Source: Saprospiraceae bacterium
GTDB lineage: Bacteria; Bacteroidota; Bacteroidia; Chitinophagales; Saprospiraceae
Direction of reading: 5' to 3'
DNA: 36,271 nt
NCBI GenBank assembly: GCA_027030635.1
Contig: JALVES010000135.1
Location: 1 to 36,271, forward strand
The notes below the pieces were generated by a model. That model was not told the DNA's origin. It ran no database searches and saw only the letters and a list, made by a program, of their open reading frames with translations. Made by a program: the position numbers and the translations under genes. Every line of letters begins with the position of its first letter. The stretch's first letter is position 1. Of this stretch, positions 15,070 to 24,022 are shown piece by piece.

Positions 15070-15109
15070 CTTCCACCTGAAACACTATATGGGACACCCC
15101 AAAACTGCC

Positions 15110-15138
15110 AAAGGGCCCGGCAACTCGCCGGGCCCTTT
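15110..15138 (+). terminator. Intrinsic terminator after the multihaem cytochrome gene
   Basis: A perfect 11-bp GC-rich stem (aaagggcccgg and ccgggcccttt) closes a seven-base loop and is followed by a pyrimidine-rich tail. It lies 41 bases after the cytochrome stop codon. Confidence 0.9.
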
Positions 15139-15158
15139 CTCATTTCACAAAATAAATC

Positions 15159-15166
15159 TACCTTTG
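15159..15166 (+). promoter_or_regulatory. -7 promoter box of the PorP/SprF-like gene
   Basis: TACCTTTG matches TAnnTTTG. The stretch about 20 bases upstream reads TTTC, close to the -33 consensus. The leader would be about 65 bases. Confidence 0.55.
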
Positions 15167-15237
15167 AGCAGTTTATTTGAAAGAGCTCTCCGCAGCTCGC
15201 AAACCTGAAGAACACGCGCTAAAAAACCGGTAACGCC

Positions 15238-16302
15238 ATGCAACTAAAACGCTCTTTGGTCCTTCTCTTTTTTCTGATAAATGGCTCGCTGACCTTTGGA
15301 CAAGACCCCTCCTTTTCGCAATACTTTGCCTCTCCGCTTTCGCTAAACCCCGCCCTGACAGGCACTTTCGACGGCCGCTTCCGGGCATCCGGCATCTACC
15401 GCGACCAATGGCGCAGCGCCCTCGAAAAACCCATGACGACCTTCTCTACCGGCCTGGACCTGCGCATGCCTGTACGCATACGCGGCAAAGTAACCAAAGA
15501 CGCCTTTGCCCTCGGCCTGCTCTTCCTCACCGACCGCATGAGCGCCGTGGACTATACCTCCACACAAATCAACGTCTCAACAGCCTATCACAAAGCGCTC
15601 AGCTTCAGGCACAGCCGCTTCCTCACAGTGGGCTTTCAGTTCGGCATCATTCAGCGAAGCATCAACTATCAGGATCTGTTCTACACAGACCAATTCAACG
15701 GCATAGACGGATATACCGACCTCACCGCAGAAAACCTGCCTCCCAACAACATCGCCTTCGGAGATTTTTCTCTCGGCATCAACTACAGCGCCCAAAATCA
15801 AAACGGCTTTGCCACCTTCCTCGGCTTTGCCATGCAACACTTCACCCAGCCCCAAATCAACTTTTTCTCCACCAATCCCTTAGACGGCAACAACACCGTC
15901 AGCCGCCTGCCCGTGCGCTATGTGGCCAACGTCAACTTCCGCCTGCCACTGGCCTCCCGCATATCCTTCCAACCCCGCGCCATGGCCAGCCTGCAAGACC
16001 CCCACTTCCAGGCCGATGCCGGAGGGACTTTCCGCTTCCTGCTCTCCACCACCACCGGCACAGCCCTGCACCTCGGCGCCAGCGCCCGCGCCGTGCGCGA
16101 CCACAAAAACCTCGTGCTGCTCGATGGCATCGTCGGCATCTTTGGCATCGAATACAGCCAGGTACTCTTCGGCTTTAGCTACGACCTCAATGTAGGAGAC
16201 CTCAATACCCCGGCCTCCTTCGCGCGACGCAATGCCTTCGAAATATCCGTAGCCTACCTCGGAAATTATCAGAATGATTTGATCCTTTGTCCTAAATTTT
16301 GA
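15238..16302 (+). CDS. PorP/SprF-family type IX secretion system outer-membrane protein
   Basis: PorP/SprF proteins are outer-membrane beta-barrels that partner the type IX secretion/gliding machinery, often pairing with a secreted substrate. The 354-residue product has a signal peptide ending SLTFGQ and then the hallmark start DPSFSQYFASPLSLNPALTG, followed by barrel-like strands and a C-terminal region with YSQVLFGFSYDLNVGDL. It is transcribed singly, with a promoter at 15159-15166, and converges on the membrane-protein gene seven bases away. No large PorP-associated substrate gene is adjacent, so it is probably a paralogue and not the core gliding gene. Confidence 0.92.
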   Translation: MQLKRSLVLLFFLINGSLTFGQDPSFSQYFASPLSLNPALTGTFDGRFRASGIYRDQWRSALEKPMTTFSTGLDLRMPVRIRGKVTKDAFALGLLFLTDRMSAVDYTSTQINVSTAYHKALSFRHSRFLTVGFQFGIIQRSINYQDLFYTDQFNGIDGYTDLTAENLPPNNIAFGDFSLGINYSAQNQNGFATFLGFAMQHFTQPQINFFSTNPLDGNNTVSRLPVRYVANVNFRLPLASRISFQPRAMASLQDPHFQADAGGTFRFLLSTTTGTALHLGASARAVRDHKNLVLLDGIVGIFGIEYSQVLFGFSYDLNVGDLNTPASFARRNAFEISVAYLGNYQNDLILCPKF

Positions 16303-16308
16303 GAGGAA

Positions 16309-16944
16309 CTACTTCGGCATCTGCAACAAAAAATCCTTAAAACCCGCTACCACCTTCACCAGCTCGTGCATGCCTCCGCTGCCCGATGAAATCAGCGCAG
16401 CAGAGAAGACCAGGTCTATGGAACGGAAAAGAATGTGCTGCACAGTGCTGAGCTGTGAAGTGTCGAAGACGTGGGAAAGCAAAGAAAAACCCGAAAGGCT
16501 GATGAGCAGGCCGATCACAAACAAAGTCAACAGAATGCTGTACTCGCGCTGCTTGCGCAACCTGTACAGACGCTCCTCCTTCTTGCGCAACAAAGTGTGC
16601 AAATCCGCCGGACTTTCAGCGCCGAAAACAGCCATGACCTCAGAGGTGCCGGGTACATCTCCAGCCGGATTCATGGCTGCCTGCAGGCGGGCTATATCGG
16701 CCTTCAATTCCTCCTTTTCCTCCTCATGCGTGTCCCGCACAAACAACTCCACAAAGCGCTCCGCCAACAAAGTAACAAGAAAGATGCCGCCGAGAAAACT
16801 CCAAAAATTCAGCGTCTCATCCGTAACGCGAATCTCGTAAAAGGGTATGTGCGAAAAGTCCAGATAAGCCACTAAGGCAACCACGGCGATAATCAACAAT
16901 ACAGAGACAGAAGCCCAACGCCTGAGATATGGATTGTTTTTCAT
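16309..16944 (-). CDS. Hypothetical inner-membrane protein with coiled-coil middle
   Basis: The product is 211 residues from the ATG at 16944. The track start at 17049 lies within glnS, and its extra residues are basic and non-conserved-looking. It has hydrophobic segments near residues 12-30, 45-67, 135-158 and possibly 170-190. A charged central stretch (THEEEKEELKADIARLQ and RKKEERLYRLRKQRE) is likely a cytoplasmic coiled coil. I recognise no family. It lies downstream of argS-glnS on the same strand, but a strong hairpin at 16981-17010 separates it from glnS. Confidence 0.8.
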   Translation of the reverse strand: MKNNPYLRRWASVSVLLIIAVVALVAYLDFSHIPFYEIRVTDETLNFWSFLGGIFLVTLLAERFVELFVRDTHEEEKEELKADIARLQAAMNPAGDVPGTSEVMAVFGAESPADLHTLLRKKEERLYRLRKQREYSILLTLFVIGLLISLSGFSLLSHVFDTSQLSTVQHILFRSIDLVFSAALISSGSGGMHELVKVVAGFKDFLLQMPK

Positions 16945-16980
16945 GGTAAGAAGGTTTTTTCTATGCCTAAACCGAAGTAA

Positions 16981-17010
16981 CAGTTTGGGCGGGGTAAGCC
17001 GCCCAAACTG
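16981..17010 (-). terminator. Strong 12-bp hairpin between glnS and the membrane-protein gene
   Basis: A perfect 12-bp stem (cagtttgggcgg and ccgcccaaactg) closes a six-base loop, five bases after the glnS stop. The T-rich tail (ctttttattt) is on the plus strand, not the minus strand, so on the minus transcript it may act as a leaky terminator or an mRNA-stabilising structure. Confidence 0.6.
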
Positions 17011-17014
17011 CTTT

Positions 17015-18694
17015 TTATTTCTTCCTTGCAGCAATTTTTGCCCAGGCATCCCTGAGGCCCACCGTGCGATTAAAGACCAGATGATCGGCGCTGCTGTCAG
17101 AATCTTTGTAAAAATAGCCTTTTCTCAGGAATTGCAGGTACTCGCCATCCTCCACCTCCCGAATGGCCGGCTCTGCCATGGCCTTTGGCAAGACTTCTAA
17201 AGAATTCGGGTTAATGAATTCCTTGAAATCCCTCCCCTCATGCCCCATCGGGTTGGGATCAGAGAAAAGGCGATCGTACAGGCGCACCTCCACGGGCACG
17301 GCATGAGCCGCCGAAACCCAGTGCAAAGTGCCCTTCGCCTTGATGCCCGAAGTGTCGGAGCCCGAACGACTGTCCGGAAAATAAGTAACATGCACTTCTG
17401 TAACCTCTCCGGCCTCGTTCTTCACGAAATCGTCGCAGCGCACGATGAAGGCATTCTTCAGACGCACATGCCGGCCCGGCCCGAGGCGGAAGAACTTCTT
17501 GGGCGGGTCCTCCATAAAGTCTTCGCGCTCGATATACAGGTATTTGCCGAAAGGCATCTCCCGCTCCCCCATGCTTTCGTCTTCCGGATTGTTCACCGTT
17601 GACATCATTTCCGTTTGGCCCTCGGGATAGTTGGTGATGACCAGTTTGATGGGATTCAGCACCACCATCAGGCGCTTGGCTCGCTTGTTGAGCTCCTGGC
17701 GAACGAAATGCTCCAGCAAACTCAGCTCGATGATGTTTTCCCGCTTGGCTACGCCTATGTGCTCACAAAAATTGCGGATGGCCTCCGGCGGATACCCCCT
17801 CCTGCGCATGCCCGAAAGCGTGGGCATACGGGGGTCGTCCCAGCCGCTGACGTGCCCTTCCTCCACCAACTGCAGCAGGCGGCGCTTGCTCATCACCGTG
17901 TAGTCTAAGTTGAGGCGCGCAAATTCAATCTGACGGGAAGGGTAAATCTCCAGTTCCCGTATAAACCACTCGTACAAAGGGCGGTGGTTTTCAAACTCCA
18001 GGGTGCAGAGTGAATGCGTAATGTGTTCGATGGAGTCGCTTTGCCCATGCGCAAAATCATACATGGGGTAAATACACCAGGCATCGCCCGTGCGGTGGTG
18101 CCGGGCGTGTTTGATGCGATACATGAGGGGGTCGCGCAGATGCATGTTGGGCGAGGCCATGTCAATTTTGGCGCGCAACACCTTGCTGCCATCCGGAAAC
18201 TCGCCCGCCCGCATGCGCCTGAACAAATCCAGGTTTTCCTCCACACTGCGATCGCGATAAGGGCTGGGCGTGCCCGGCTCAACAGGCGTGCCCTTCATGG
18301 CGGCAATCTCTTCGGCCGTGGAGTCATCCACATAAGCCTTGCCCTTTTTAATCAGCCTTTCGGCAAATTCGTACAACTGCTCAAAGTAATCCGAGGTATA
18401 ATACTCGCGCTCGCCCCAGTCATAACCCAGCCAACGGATGTCGTTCTTGATGGACTCCACGTACTCCGTCTTTTCCGTCGTCGGATTGGTATCGTCGAAG
18501 CGCAGGTTTGTCAGGCCGCCGTACTTCTCAGCCAGTCCGAAGTTGAGCACTATGGACTTGGCGTGGCCAATGTGCAAATAGCCATTTGGCTCCGGTGGAA
18601 AACGCGTGTGTATCTGCTCGTACTTGCCTGCTGCAAGATCCTCGCGGACAATCTCCTCGATAAAATGATAGCTCTCTTGTTTTTTTTCTTCCAT
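17015..18694 (-). CDS. glnS: Glutaminyl-tRNA synthetase
   Basis: Class I aminoacyl-tRNA synthetase that charges tRNA-Gln directly. The 559-residue product begins [11 protein letters not shown] from the ATG at 18694; the longer track frame extends into argS and is rejected. It has the signature [15 protein letters not shown] (HIGH motif), then [11 protein letters not shown], and KRRLLQLV (a KMSKS-like MSKRR). The C-terminal anticodon-binding beta-barrels are present. It starts 14 bases after the argS stop, so the two synthetases are probably co-transcribed. No Bacteroidota-specific oddity is seen. Confidence 0.97.
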   Translation of the reverse strand: MEEKKQESYHFIEEIVREDLAAGKYEQIHTRFPPEPNGYLHIGHAKSIVLNFGLAEKYGGLTNLRFDDTNPTTEKTEYVESIKNDIRWLGYDWGEREYYTSDYFEQLYEFAERLIKKGKAYVDDSTAEEIAAMKGTPVEPGTPSPYRDRSVEENLDLFRRMRAGEFPDGSKVLRAKIDMASPNMHLRDPLMYRIKHARHHRTGDAWCIYPMYDFAHGQSDSIEHITHSLCTLEFENHRPLYEWFIRELEIYPSRQIEFARLNLDYTVMSKRRLLQLVEEGHVSGWDDPRMPTLSGMRRRGYPPEAIRNFCEHIGVAKRENIIELSLLEHFVRQELNKRAKRLMVVLNPIKLVITNYPEGQTEMMSTVNNPEDESMGEREMPFGKYLYIEREDFMEDPPKKFFRLGPGRHVRLKNAFIVRCDDFVKNEAGEVTEVHVTYFPDSRSGSDTSGIKAKGTLHWVSAAHAVPVEVRLYDRLFSDPNPMGHEGRDFKEFINPNSLEVLPKAMAEPAIREVEDGEYLQFLRKGYFYKDSDSSADHLVFNRTVGLRDAWAKIAARKK

Positions 18695-18708
18695 GGTGTG
18701 AAGTTTTG

Positions 18709-20562
18709 CTACATGCGTTCGGGCATTTCGATGCCCAATAAGGCCATTCCGCGATGCAGTGTACGGCCCACGACCCGGGCCAGACGCAGACGAAACGCCC
18801 GTGCCACCACATCCCCGGCAGAAAATATCGGCAACTCGTGCCACATTTTGTTAAAGGTCTTCGCCAATTGGTACAAATGACTGGCCAGATGGGAAGGATC
18901 ATACTCCAAAGCAGCCTGCTCAACCACTGAAGGAAATTGATGCAGGCCCATCAGCAATGCACGTTCTGAAGGATGTAAGGCCTCATAATTAACTGATTCA
19001 GAAAGACTTATGCCCTCCTTCTGAATCCTTCGCTCTAAGCCTCTGATGCGCACATAAGCGTACTGCACATAAGGCCCTGTTTGCCCCTGCAAATCCACAG
19101 ATTCGGCGGGATTGAAGGTCATCCACTTAGCCGGATTGACTTTCAGCAGGTAAAACTTCAATGCTGCCAGGCCCACTTTGCGGTTGATTTCCTCTCGCTG
19201 CTCCGGGGGCAATTCGTCCTGCCCTCCCCTTTCCTCTGCATTTTTGCGGGCTTCGGCTATGACTTCGGCTATAAGGTCATCGGCATCCACGACGGTACCT
19301 TCGCGCGATTTCATCTTGCCCTCGGGCAGCTCAACCATGCCATAAGAGAGGTGATAGAGCTTATCCGCATAAGGCTCTCCGAGGCGCTTGAGCAATTCGA
19401 ACAGCACTTTGAAGTGGTAATTTTGCTCATCGGCCACCACATAAGTCATTTCGTCCATGGCAAAATCCTCATAGCGGAGATGGGCTGTCCCCAGATCCTG
19501 AGTGATATACAGGGTTGTGCCATCGCCTCTCAGCAGCACTTTGGTGCCCAGCCCCACATCTTCGAGGTCCACCTGCACCGAGCCGTCTTCGGCTTTAAAG
19601 AACAAGCCCTTTTCCAGGCCTTTTTCCACCATTTCCCGTCCGAGCAGGTAAGTATCGCTTTCGTAGTAGTTTTTGTCGAAAGAGATTCCCAGTTTTTCAA
19701 AAGTTTCCTCAAAGCCGGCATAGACCCAGCCGTTCATTTGAGCCCAGAGCGCACGCGTATCGGGTTCGCCCTGTTCCCAGCGCAGCAGCATCTCGCGGGC
19801 TTGTCGCCCGAGTTGGCTGTAGGTGTTGAAATATTCGTTTTTGAAGACTTTGAAAAAGTCCTTTTCCGTTTGGTCTTTTTTTCGCCTTTCGGCAAATACG
19901 GCCCTGGCCTCTTCACTCGCCTGCCAGGCTTCGTATTCGGCCATAAACTGCTTTTCAAAGGCTACATACCACTTGCCCACAAAGTGGTCGCCCTTTATTC
20001 CTGTATTTTCAGGCGTCTCCCCTTTGCCAAACAACTGCCAGGCCAACATGCTTTTGCAGATGGCAATGCCCCTGTCGTTGATGACCTGTACGCGCCAGAC
20101 CTTTTTGCCCAACTCCTCCTGCAAAAGCGCACAGGAGGCGCCCAGCAGCATGTTGCGCAAATGGCCCAGGTGCAAAGGCTTGTTGGTGTTGGGCGAGCAG
20201 TATTCAATCACCAGCTTTTGGCCCTCACCCCGCGAGTTGCTGCCCCAATCGTCTTTTTGCTCCACCTCTTCGAGGAAGCGCAGCCAAAAATTTGCCGAAA
20301 GGCTGAGATTCAAAAAGCCCTTCACCACATTGAAAGCGCTGACCTCCGGGTACTTCTCTATTAGAAAGGCACCAATTTCTTCTGCAATCTGTGGCGGAGC
20401 TTTGGACAGGGCTGAGGCCAGAGGAAAAGTTACCAAAGTGAAATCCCCCTCGAAATCCGTGCGCGTAGGCATGATTTGCAGCTTCTCAGCCGGTAATTCG
20501 CGATCAAATTTTTCGCTTATGGCTCCGGCAATGGCCCGGCGCAAAAAAGAAACCATATCCAT
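18709..20562 (-). CDS. argS: Arginyl-tRNA synthetase
   Basis: Class I synthetase that charges tRNA-Arg. The 617-residue product has the N-terminal Add-1 domain, the signature [20 protein letters not shown] (HIGH region) near residues 120-140, a KMKSREG motif (KMSKS equivalent), and the C-terminal DALR domain with [30 protein letters not shown] ending [10 protein letters not shown]. It is first in an operon with glnS. The TATCTTTG box at 20592-20585 lies about 22 bases before the ATG, so the leader is short. Confidence 0.97.
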   Translation of the reverse strand: MDMVSFLRRAIAGAISEKFDRELPAEKLQIMPTRTDFEGDFTLVTFPLASALSKAPPQIAEEIGAFLIEKYPEVSAFNVVKGFLNLSLSANFWLRFLEEVEQKDDWGSNSRGEGQKLVIEYCSPNTNKPLHLGHLRNMLLGASCALLQEELGKKVWRVQVINDRGIAICKSMLAWQLFGKGETPENTGIKGDHFVGKWYVAFEKQFMAEYEAWQASEEARAVFAERRKKDQTEKDFFKVFKNEYFNTYSQLGRQAREMLLRWEQGEPDTRALWAQMNGWVYAGFEETFEKLGISFDKNYYESDTYLLGREMVEKGLEKGLFFKAEDGSVQVDLEDVGLGTKVLLRGDGTTLYITQDLGTAHLRYEDFAMDEMTYVVADEQNYHFKVLFELLKRLGEPYADKLYHLSYGMVELPEGKMKSREGTVVDADDLIAEVIAEARKNAEERGGQDELPPEQREEINRKVGLAALKFYLLKVNPAKWMTFNPAESVDLQGQTGPYVQYAYVRIRGLERRIQKEGISLSESVNYEALHPSERALLMGLHQFPSVVEQAALEYDPSHLASHLYQLAKTFNKMWHELPIFSAGDVVARAFRLRLARVVGRTLHRGMALLGIEMPERM

Positions 20563-20584
20563 AGGCAGTTCTTATGAGAAACTG

Positions 20585-20592
20585 CAAAGATA
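20585..20592 (-). promoter_or_regulatory. -7 promoter box of argS
   Basis: The minus strand reads TATCTTTG, a full TAnnTTTG match. It lies downstream of the terminator at 20623-20657, so argS is transcribed independently of the upstream region. Confidence 0.65.
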
Positions 20593-20622
20593 CTACAAAT
20601 TTTAAGGCGGGAAAAGACAGAC

Positions 20623-20657
20623 AAAAAAAGCGGGAGGCGCACAAAGCAACCTCCCGC
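20623..20657 (-). terminator. Intrinsic terminator with seven-U tail
   Basis: On the minus strand an 8-bp perfect stem (gcgggagg and cctcccgc) with a 12-base loop is followed directly by seven T residues. It ends transcription arriving from the candidate small RNA or the barrel gene, before the argS promoter. Confidence 0.9.
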
Positions 20658-20745
20658 CTCAATTTAGTAATCACAAACTTTTACCCTCCGACAAGGAGTT
20701 CTTTGAGAGGGTTTGTCTTTCAAAAGGCCGTCAAAACAACCTTTC
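20623..20745 (-). ncRNA. Candidate small RNA between the barrel gene and argS
   Basis: A full-consensus promoter (20751-20782) and an intrinsic terminator (20623-20657) on the same strand define a transcript of about 120 bases with no plausible ORF. Before the terminator the RNA can fold: ACAAAC..CCTC near the middle pairs with GAGG and GTTTGT, leaving a TAAAA bulge, and CTCC/GGAG can pair inside. I cannot assign it to a known family; a 6S-like RNA is one idea to test. It could also be merely an untranslated tail of the upstream gene. Confidence 0.55.
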
Positions 20746-20750
20746 CGGTG

Positions 20751-20782
20751 CAAAGATACGAGCTCTTTTTCAAAGATCCAAA
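20751..20782 (-). promoter_or_regulatory. Consensus promoter with no ORF behind it
   Basis: On the minus strand TTTG (20782-20779) is followed by exactly 20 bases and then TATCTTTG (20758-20751). It lies just after the stop of the barrel gene and points towards the terminator at 20657-20623. Confidence 0.75.
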
Positions 20783-20799
20783 TTTTTTTGAAAAAAAAT

Positions 20800-21543
20800 T
20801 TAAAAACCTCCCGGACGGTACTGATCTTTATCGTCATCGGGCTTAATCATGCGCTCTCCGCCAAAGGGCATGTGGAAGCCGAGCATGATGGCTGTAATCC
20901 AATCTTTGCTGGAAGGATTGCCCAAAGCGCTGATGCCGTCTATGTAATCGGAAAAAGGCGTCATCAGGCTGGCCTCTAAGCTGAGATTCCAGCTGTTTGT
21001 GGGAGCAAAGCGCAGACCTCCGCCAAAAGGAAAGAGCACGTAAACGCCTTTGCTGTTTTCTTCATCCTGTTGGATGGTTTCAGCAGGGGCATTGATCTGG
21101 TTGTAATTGACATTGTGATTGACAAACCCCACGCCTGTACCGAGGAAGATGTAAGGGGAAAGCTTGCGGGAACTCGCCGGATCACCTGCTACGCCAAAGG
21201 GCGAATACTCCGCCACGAGCAGAATGCTGCCGATTTTTGTAAGCATGCGGCCGCCACGCTCCTCTATGCTCGGGTAAAGGCTGTCGTCGCCTGAAATTTT
21301 CAGATACCAGAGGCGGGCTCCAAGCGCTACCTGGGGCGACAAAAAATTGCGCACGCCAAAGCCCAGAGCAAATTCGCTGCCCTTGAGGGTAAAATTGGGC
21401 TCGACCATATCACCCTGATAAGTAGAAAGCCCCGCATAAGCACTGCCCTCCCAGGTACCTAAACCCATCTGGGCATTGACTGCAGCAGGGAAGCCAACAA
21501 GAGTAGTTAGAAAAATAACGGCAAAAAGTAAAACACCTTTCAT
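20800..21543 (-). CDS. Outer-membrane beta-barrel protein, DUF6089-like
   Basis: The 247-residue product, from the ATG at 21543, has a signal peptide (MKGVLLFAVIFLTT... ending VNAQ). The barrel-like remainder has features of the DUF6089 group: an early AYAGLSTYQGD segment, SPYIFLGTGVGF, and a late TPFSDYIDGISALGNPSSKDW. The function of this family is not known to me; it is common in Bacteroidota outer membranes. The track start at 21567 adds eight residues before the signal peptide and is less likely. A TATCTTTG box lies at 21645-21638. It diverges from folP. A probable paralogue is at 34426-35268. Confidence 0.88.
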   Translation of the reverse strand: MKGVLLFAVIFLTTLVGFPAAVNAQMGLGTWEGSAYAGLSTYQGDMVEPNFTLKGSEFALGFGVRNFLSPQVALGARLWYLKISGDDSLYPSIEERGGRMLTKIGSILLVAEYSPFGVAGDPASSRKLSPYIFLGTGVGFVNHNVNYNQINAPAETIQQDEENSKGVYVLFPFGGGLRFAPTNSWNLSLEASLMTPFSDYIDGISALGNPSSKDWITAIMLGFHMPFGGERMIKPDDDKDQYRPGGF

Positions 21544-21637
21544 GACTATTGTTTTTGCGATGAACAAAATAAGCCGGTATGGGATACAATCAGTTCGCGT
21601 AGAACGCTGCCAAATTTTAATCTGTCAGTTCGACTTA

Positions 21638-21645
21638 CAAAGATA
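21638..21645 (-). promoter_or_regulatory. -7 promoter box of the DUF6089-like barrel gene
   Basis: The minus strand reads TATCTTTG, giving a leader of about 90 bases. There is no clean TTTG 20 bases upstream. Confidence 0.55.
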
Positions 21646-21716
21646 GACCCTTTTTAACAAAAAAGCAAGAAACTTCACAAAAAAAATAAGAACCCGTGAA
21701 AAAGCAGAAAAACAGC

Positions 21717-21724
21717 TAACTTTG
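21717..21724 (+). promoter_or_regulatory. -7 promoter box of folP
   Basis: TAACTTTG ends 12 bases before the folP ATG, so the leader would be only a few bases long. Confidence 0.5.
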
Positions 21725-21736
21725 TTCGCAACAGGA

Positions 21737-22621
21737 ATGAACAAAATCATGATACATCCCCAAACAGGCATTCGTGCCAAAGGACGACTGATAAGCACAG
21801 AGCACCCGCTCATCATGGGCATTCTAAACCTCACGCCCGACTCTTTCTTTGATGGCGGAAAGTACCAGGACATCCCACAAGCCTTACGGCATGCAAAAAA
21901 GATGCTGGAAGAAGGCGCCGACATCATAGATGTGGGCGGCATGTCCTCCCGACCGGGAGCCCGTCTGATCACAGCAGAAGAAGAATGCAAACGCGTACTG
22001 CCCCTGATTGAGGCCCTGCACGAGGAACTCCCCGATGCCGTCATTTCCATAGACACCATCTATGCTTCCACAGCCCGCAAAGCCATAGAAGCAGGCGCCG
22101 CCATCATCAACGACATCTCTGCAGGGCGCATAGACCCCGGGATGTTTCCCACTGCAGCAGAGCTGCAGGTGCCTTACGTCCTCATGCATATGCAAGGCCT
22201 GCCACACAACATGCAACAGCATCCCGTCTATGAAGATGTGGTGCGCGAGGTCTTCGACTTCTTCACAGAAAAAATCGGCAAGCTGCGGCAGCTCGGCCTG
22301 CACGACATCATTCTCGACCCGGGCTTTGGCTTTGGAAAGACCCTGGCGCACAACTATACGCTTTTGCGCCGGCTCTCTGTCTTCCGCGCTTTTGACATGC
22401 CCCTTCTCGTGGGTATATCCCGAAAATCCATGATCAACAAAGTGCTTAAAACCACACCGACCCAAGCTCTCAATGGCACCACAGCCGCGCACGTGCTGGC
22501 CTTAGAGCAGGGAGCCAACATCCTGCGCGTACACGATGTAACCCCGGCCCGTGAAGCCATTGCCATCCGGGAGGCATTCCACAACATTGAGCCCGTGAAT
22601 AACTCCACAGATTTAGTATGA
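21737..22621 (+). CDS. folP: Dihydropteroate synthase
   Basis: FolP condenses dihydropterin pyrophosphate with p-aminobenzoate in folate synthesis and is the sulfonamide target. The 294-residue TIM-barrel product shows GILNLTPDSFFDGG, DVGGMSSRPGA, SIDT, INDISAG, DPGFGFGKT and GISRKSMI in family order. The ATG at 21737 follows a purine-rich ACAGGA; an ATG at 21749 is also in frame. The -7 box at 21717-21724 implies a very short leader. Its stop overlaps the ATG of the next gene (ATGA), so the two are translationally coupled. Confidence 0.97.
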   Translation: MNKIMIHPQTGIRAKGRLISTEHPLIMGILNLTPDSFFDGGKYQDIPQALRHAKKMLEEGADIIDVGGMSSRPGARLITAEEECKRVLPLIEALHEELPDAVISIDTIYASTARKAIEAGAAIINDISAGRIDPGMFPTAAELQVPYVLMHMQGLPHNMQQHPVYEDVVREVFDFFTEKIGKLRQLGLHDIILDPGFGFGKTLAHNYTLLRRLSVFRAFDMPLLVGISRKSMINKVLKTTPTQALNGTTAAHVLALEQGANILRVHDVTPAREAIAIREAFHNIEPVNNSTDLV

Positions 22622-23922
22622 GCCCGACCACGTCACTGACAGAAAACCAAATCAAGAAAATAGCGCTTGCCTACCTCAGGCATTATTACCGCTTCCGCCC
22701 GCGAACGGAAAACGAGGCTTCCCTGGCGCTCTTAGACGTCCGGCTCGGAGGAGACATCAAGGCAGATGTCATGCTCATCTTCTGTAAACCCGAAGCCATC
22801 CATACCCTTGGCTCCTTCAAAAGTGATGAACAAAAAATTCGTGAGCTCGTCTCTAAAAACCAATGCAACTTCTTCGCTACCTGCGAAGCCACCTCACGGG
22901 ACGTCAAAGAAGAGCTCTACTACGATTTTGACAAAGACCTTTGGCTTCTTGACAGCCTCGCCTTCGGGCTCTTTCTCACCACCGGTTTTTTCATTTATGC
23001 AGAGCTGTTCCCACACTGGTTCCCCGGTTTTTTGCAGCTGTTGCTACAGCCTTTTGAAAAACATCAGCCGTTCCTGCTTGGAGGGGTGGCCGTAGCCCTG
23101 AACTTCTTTACAATATCCATCAGCGCACTTATCGGCCTGTACAGCAAGAGATTTAACATCCGCTACCGGTATATTCACGCCTTACAACAGTTCGAGGAGT
23201 ACGATGCCGATGAACAATGGGTCGCCTTTTCCAAAGAGGTCTTTGAGGAGGAGCATCCCAAAAGCGGAGAAAAAATTTATTGGAAGAAAAACGAATACTA
23301 TCAGGAACTCCACCGCCAGGCCCTCAATGCCGGTGTCGGCCTGCTCGCCATTGATGAAAAGAAAAATGTCATACCCATCATCACCCCCCGCCGAAAAAAA
23401 CTAAGAATCAAAGAAGACCGCAAAAAACGAACCTGGCAAAAAATCGCCCGGGCTGTAAGCCTCCCAAAAACTAAACAAAAAACCGAAAAACTGCACGCAC
23501 AGCTCCACGCCAAAGTCTCTAACCATCAATTCGGGCACTCCTATGTACCCCCAATCCTGTTCTCTTTGGTGTTTCTGTTTATCATTGGCCTGAGCATCTA
23601 TCGTCACTACACCCTGCGCCCGGGAGCCAGATGGTCCTCCCACGCAGCCGAACTCAAACACTGGCAGGAGCAAAAAAACCAACCCGTCACCCTGACCGAA
23701 TTGCAACGCCAAAGATTGGCCCTCTCGGCCTTCATAGACACCCCTTTTTGGCCTGTAAACCTGCCCTTTCTCTTCGACTCCACAACTTACATAGACCCCA
23801 TCCTGCTCAAAATACAAAGACGCAAACCCGAAAACCGCATCTTTGGCCCCATGCTCCCGCAGGAAGATACGAGCTACACCGAAGAAACCGAAAGCCATAC
23901 CCCCCCTGACAGCGGCCATTAA
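22618..23922 (+). CDS. Membrane protein with possible nuclease-like N-terminal domain
   Basis: The 434-residue product is not in a family I recognise. The first 100 residues are soluble and contain ENEASLALLDVRLGGDIKADVML and, later, FFATCEATSRDVKEE. This is an E...D...ExT order reminiscent of PD-(D/E)xK nuclease folds, but no classical ExK is present. Hydrophobic segments follow near residues 107-130, 150-178 and 316-336. A strongly basic region (PRRKKLRIKEDRKKRTWQK) lies between the second and third. The tail is Pro/acidic-rich. It is coupled to folP by a four-base overlap, with TamB about 100 bases downstream on the same strand. Confidence 0.8.
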   Translation: MSPTTSLTENQIKKIALAYLRHYYRFRPRTENEASLALLDVRLGGDIKADVMLIFCKPEAIHTLGSFKSDEQKIRELVSKNQCNFFATCEATSRDVKEELYYDFDKDLWLLDSLAFGLFLTTGFFIYAELFPHWFPGFLQLLLQPFEKHQPFLLGGVAVALNFFTISISALIGLYSKRFNIRYRYIHALQQFEEYDADEQWVAFSKEVFEEEHPKSGEKIYWKKNEYYQELHRQALNAGVGLLAIDEKKNVIPIITPRRKKLRIKEDRKKRTWQKIARAVSLPKTKQKTEKLHAQLHAKVSNHQFGHSYVPPILFSLVFLFIIGLSIYRHYTLRPGARWSSHAAELKHWQEQKNQPVTLTELQRQRLALSAFIDTPFWPVNLPFLFDSTTYIDPILLKIQRRKPENRIFGPMLPQEDTSYTEETESHTPPDSGH

Positions 23923-24022
23923 AAAATACTTAAAATACCCAACCTCTTAAGGTGATAACGGGTTCTCTTCAAAGAAAGCATACCTCATACGCGCAAAAAA
24001 CAACCTCAATAAGCCCCGGTTC

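Noticed and set aside
16981-17010. Plus-strand terminator reading of the glnS hairpin
   Set aside because: The T-rich tail favours the plus strand, but no plus-strand gene ends there (the PorP-like gene stops at 16302). It was kept as a hairpin associated with glnS.
20574-20846. 90- and 88-residue plus-strand ORFs across the small-RNA region
   Set aside because: Composition is unlike neighbouring proteins, and they cross a terminator and promoters of the opposite strand.
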